A stretch of 64,000 nt of DNA from Wenzhouxiangellaceae bacterium. GTDB lineage: Bacteria; Pseudomonadota; Gammaproteobacteria; Xanthomonadales; Wenzhouxiangellaceae. The stretch is taken from NCBI GenBank assembly GCA_028289455.1, contig JANQPN010000007.1, positions 1-64,000 of the forward strand, in the 5' to 3' direction. The notes below the pieces were generated by a model that saw nothing but the letters and a program-made list of their open reading frames with translations, did not search any database and had not been told where the DNA came from. The position numbers and the translations under genes are program-made. Positions 61,950 through 64,000 of this stretch are shown here, one piece after another (position 1 is the stretch's first letter; the number at the start of each line of letters is the position of its first letter).

Positions 61950-63182
61950 CTATTCTTTTAGCGTAAAGCTTAATCCCGCATTGGTTTCCAACCGTTCCAG
62001 CAAGCTCTGTCCCAGTGCTGTTGACGGTGTGTAAAAACCACCCGGCAGTTTGTCTTTATCCAACTGGCTCAAACACACCGCTGCTTCGGTAATCATTTTG
62101 CAGGTTGATCCGTAACCTGGATCACGATCACCAGTCACCTCTGCTTTCAGCGTCTGGCCATCGGCTGTTTTGCCCCAGAGCAGCAGCTTGAAAAACCCGG
62201 CTTCACGCTGTTCTTTGGATGGGCCTTCACCAGGCTTGGGTAAAATAAATTTCTTCAACAGTGCCTTGCCGGGTGCCACTGCTGCAGTAACCAGAAATGC
62301 CCCCATGCCCAGTGATACAGAAGCGGCTCGCATCCGGCCGCTGAACCCCTTGCCCATCAGCATGGCCTCGTCATAGGTGAAGTTTTCACCATAAGAATGC
62401 CCGGATAATGCGTTGCTGCGATTCACAATCCGGGTATTGATGGCCGCCATCACAAACGGTGCTGTCCAGGCATTGAAATCGCGGTCAAAATGCGGGCGGC
62501 TGACATAGGGCTGCCGAGGCCCCTTGCGCTTGTCCGGTGGACAGATGGCATAGGGATTTTTCAAAATCGAGGCAACCGCCTTATCCCGTCTTGCCTGCTC
62601 GCCGATGGCCAGCATGCTGGCATAGGTACCACCGCTGATACCGCCTTTGGCGGCCTTGACCCGCAATTTGATACGCTCCAGCGGCTGGCCGAATTTTTCC
62701 ATTGCTGCCCGCTGTAGAAACCACACACCCATATCTGATGGTATCGAATCAAACCCACAGCAATGCACAATTCTGGCCTGGCTGTCTGCAGCGGTCTGCT
62801 GATGCTCATCCAGCATCCGGCGTATCCAGGGCACTTCACCGGTCAGGTCACAATAATCAGTTCCGGCAGCCAGACAGGCAGCCACAAGTTCCGAACCATA
62901 CAGGGCATACGGCCCGACAGTGGTAATTATCACCTTGGTTTGATTAACCAAGGCATCCAGCGAAGCACGGTCGCTGCTGTCCGCCAGCAACAGCGGTATG
63001 TCGGCGGCCGGTTCACCCAACTGCTGTTTAACCTGTTCCAGCTTGTCCTTACTGCGCCCGGCCATGGCCCAGCGCAGCTCACCCTGTGCACCATAGCGGC
63101 GTAACAGATATTCCGCTACCAGCTGACCGGTAAAGCCGCTGGCGCCCCATAAAATAATGTCGTACTGCTGTGTCTGATTCAT
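61950..63182 (-). CDS. Saccharopine dehydrogenase-like NAD(P)-binding reductase
   Basis: A 410-aa protein with a Rossmann domain opening YDIILWGASGFTGQLVAEYL and the family stretches YALYGSELVAACLAAGTDYC and DLTGEVPWIRRMLDEH, CCGFDSIPSDMGVWFLQRAA, and GGISGGTYASM. It matches the trans-acting enoyl reductase/saccharopine-dehydrogenase-like group. These act on lipids or polyketide-like substrates in some bacteria; the substrate here is unknown. It is convergent with the DUF2237 gene (73 nt) and divergent from the substrate-binding-like gene at 63.3 kb. Confidence 0.92.
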   Translation of the reverse strand: MNQTQQYDIILWGASGFTGQLVAEYLLRRYGAQGELRWAMAGRSKDKLEQVKQQLGEPAADIPLLLADSSDRASLDALVNQTKVIITTVGPYALYGSELVAACLAAGTDYCDLTGEVPWIRRMLDEHQQTAADSQARIVHCCGFDSIPSDMGVWFLQRAAMEKFGQPLERIKLRVKAAKGGISGGTYASMLAIGEQARRDKAVASILKNPYAICPPDKRKGPRQPYVSRPHFDRDFNAWTAPFVMAAINTRIVNRSNALSGHSYGENFTYDEAMLMGKGFSGRMRAASVSLGMGAFLVTAAVAPGKALLKKFILPKPGEGPSKEQREAGFFKLLLWGKTADGQTLKAEVTGDRDPGYGSTCKMITEAAVCLSQLDKDKLPGGFYTPSTALGQSLLERLETNAGLSFTLKE

Positions 63183-63337
63183 CTATTCAGAATACACCAA
63201 ACTACCCTCCCGGGGATTAATTTTATTGCTGATAAGACCAGTTTTTTTGCTTATCCAGACCTTATTACCTTTGGGTATAACTATCCTGACACCATACTGT
63301 TACACTGCGCTCCTTTACAGCGAATCTGGTTCAATCA

Positions 63338-64000
63338 ATGCTGCAACTGCATATCGGTGGTGTTCCGGAACACTTTAACCTGCCCTGGCATTTATTACTG
63401 GAATCAGGGGAGCTGAAGCAGCTGGATATTGCCGCTGACTGGCAGGACTTTCCGGCCGGTACCGGTGCTTTGGTAAAGGCATTTGGCGATGATTCACTGG
63501 ATATTGCCACCCTGGTGACGGAAGGCGCTGTTGCCGCCTGGCAGAAGCCTGATTGCCCCTTTGAAATTGTCTGCGGTTATACCACCACTCCTTTGTTGTG
63601 GGGCATGCATGTGCCGGCCCATTCAAAGCTGCACGCTGATACAGAATTTGCCGGCTGCCGTTATGCCATCAGCCGCTATGGCTCGGGCTCGCACCTGATG
63701 GCAATAGTCCATGCACGCAGCCGTGGCTGGCAGGTTGAGCAGATGCAGTTTGTATTGGTCGAAAATCTTAATGGCGCGCGCCGTGCTTTTCGTGATTCGC
63801 ATGCAGATGTTTTTTTCTGGGAGCACTTCACCACCAAACCCTATGTGGATAATGGCGAGTTCCGCTGGCTGGGTGACTTCCCATCACCCTGGCCTGGGTT
63901 TATGGTTTGTGTCAGACAGCAGGTATGGGACCAGCATAGTGAACAGATAAAGCAGCTGCTGTTAAAGGTCTTCAATCAGGCACAACAACTGAAGCATTCA
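63338..64000 (+). CDS. Substrate-binding-protein-like protein, N-terminal part, cut by window edge
   Basis: An open frame of 221 codons runs from ATG 63338 off the window end without a stop. It has no signal peptide: MLQLHIGGVPEHFNLPWHLL is the very start. Residues show a periplasmic-binding-protein-like (type 2) fold: ALVKAFGDDSLDIATLVTEG, FEIVCGYTTTPLLWGMHVPA, FAGCRYAISRYGSGSHLMAI and ARRAFRDSHADVFFWEHFTT. Such cytoplasmic members resemble nitrate/taurine/thiamine-type binding proteins and are of unknown function. Its 3-prime end lies outside the window. Confidence 0.8.
   Translation, partial: MLQLHIGGVPEHFNLPWHLLLESGELKQLDIAADWQDFPAGTGALVKAFGDDSLDIATLVTEGAVAAWQKPDCPFEIVCGYTTTPLLWGMHVPAHSKLHADTEFAGCRYAISRYGSGSHLMAIVHARSRGWQVEQMQFVLVENLNGARRAFRDSHADVFFWEHFTTKPYVDNGEFRWLGDFPSPWPGFMVCVRQQVWDQHSEQIKQLLLKVFNQAQQLKHS

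Overview
The window looks like a chromosomal segment of an aerobic gammaproteobacterium. The evidence is outer-membrane biology (a TonB-dependent receptor, a periplasmic YceI protein, a periplasmic M23 peptidase with DUF4124), a proteobacterial-style MoxR/DUF58/DUF4381/VWA operon, queA-tgt, uvrA, and two very large secreted proteins with short C-terminal tail signals (an IPTL-CTERM-like tail and a tail ending DGFE). A marine or soil relative of Xanthomonadales, Wenzhouxiangella or Marinicella would fit, but I cannot fix the genus by eye. Lines sampled by hand suggest GC in the mid-50s, except for a clearly AT-rich block at about 42.24-47.2 kb. I saw no rRNA, tRNA, CRISPR array, transposase or prophage gene.

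Layout. 1-3.8 kb: MoxR ATPase, DUF58, DUF4381 and two VWA membrane proteins in one minus-strand operon (envelope stress, Bat-like). 3.9-10.1 kb: an NTP/NDP-exchanger-like MFS protein, a START-like lipid-binding protein divergent from a ZnuD-like TonB receptor with two Zur-type boxes between them, a secreted amidohydrolase and a YceI protein. 10.2-17 kb: a 983-aa secreted protein, tgt, queA and kynU. 17-20.7 kb: a compact three-gene operon encoding a caspase-fold protease, an unknown 496-aa protein and a ComEC-type metallo-beta-lactamase-fold protein, which resembles a conflict/defence module. 20.8-26.8 kb: a class I glutamine amidotransferase, a sulfotransferase-like protein, a TPR-glycosyltransferase, a 104-aa orphan, DUF3667 and two different 2OG-Fe(II) oxygenases.

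27-42.5 kb: uvrA, then a tightly overlapping operon that joins a GTP cyclohydrolase II-RibD reductase fusion, an unrecognised 493-aa protein, a long WD40 propeller protein and a sulfotransferase. A secreted protein with a C-terminal haem c motif and a second sulfotransferase follow. Opposite them is a four-gene overlapping operon (GT8-like, GT2, methyltransferase-like, ChbG/YdjC deacetylase), with a divergent ATP-grasp-like gene. Together these read as a pathway that builds and sulfates or decorates a small molecule or surface glycan; the product is unknown.

42.5-47.2 kb: an AT-rich island with a TPR-CHAT protease (His885/Cys932 dyad) and a 324-aa partner of unknown fold, the second caspase-clan module in the window. 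47.2-52.3 kb: a sulfotransferase whose frame has no canonical start codon and begins inside the end of a threonine-synthase-family gene, then an acyltransferase and a divergent membrane LytTR regulator with a perfect 15-bp direct repeat between them, then an M23 peptidase. 52.5-58.2 kb: a 1,902-aa surface protein built from SdrD-B, DUF11 and four GEVED repeats. 58.7-64 kb: an exported RidA-like protein, a GMC oxidoreductase with its gluconate-dehydrogenase subunit 3 partner, DUF2237, a saccharopine-dehydrogenase-like reductase, and the start of a substrate-binding-protein-like gene cut by the window edge.

The most promising undescribed material is the caspase/unknown/MBL triad, the TPR-CHAT pair in the AT-rich island, and the cyclohydrolase-WD40-sulfotransferase operon.
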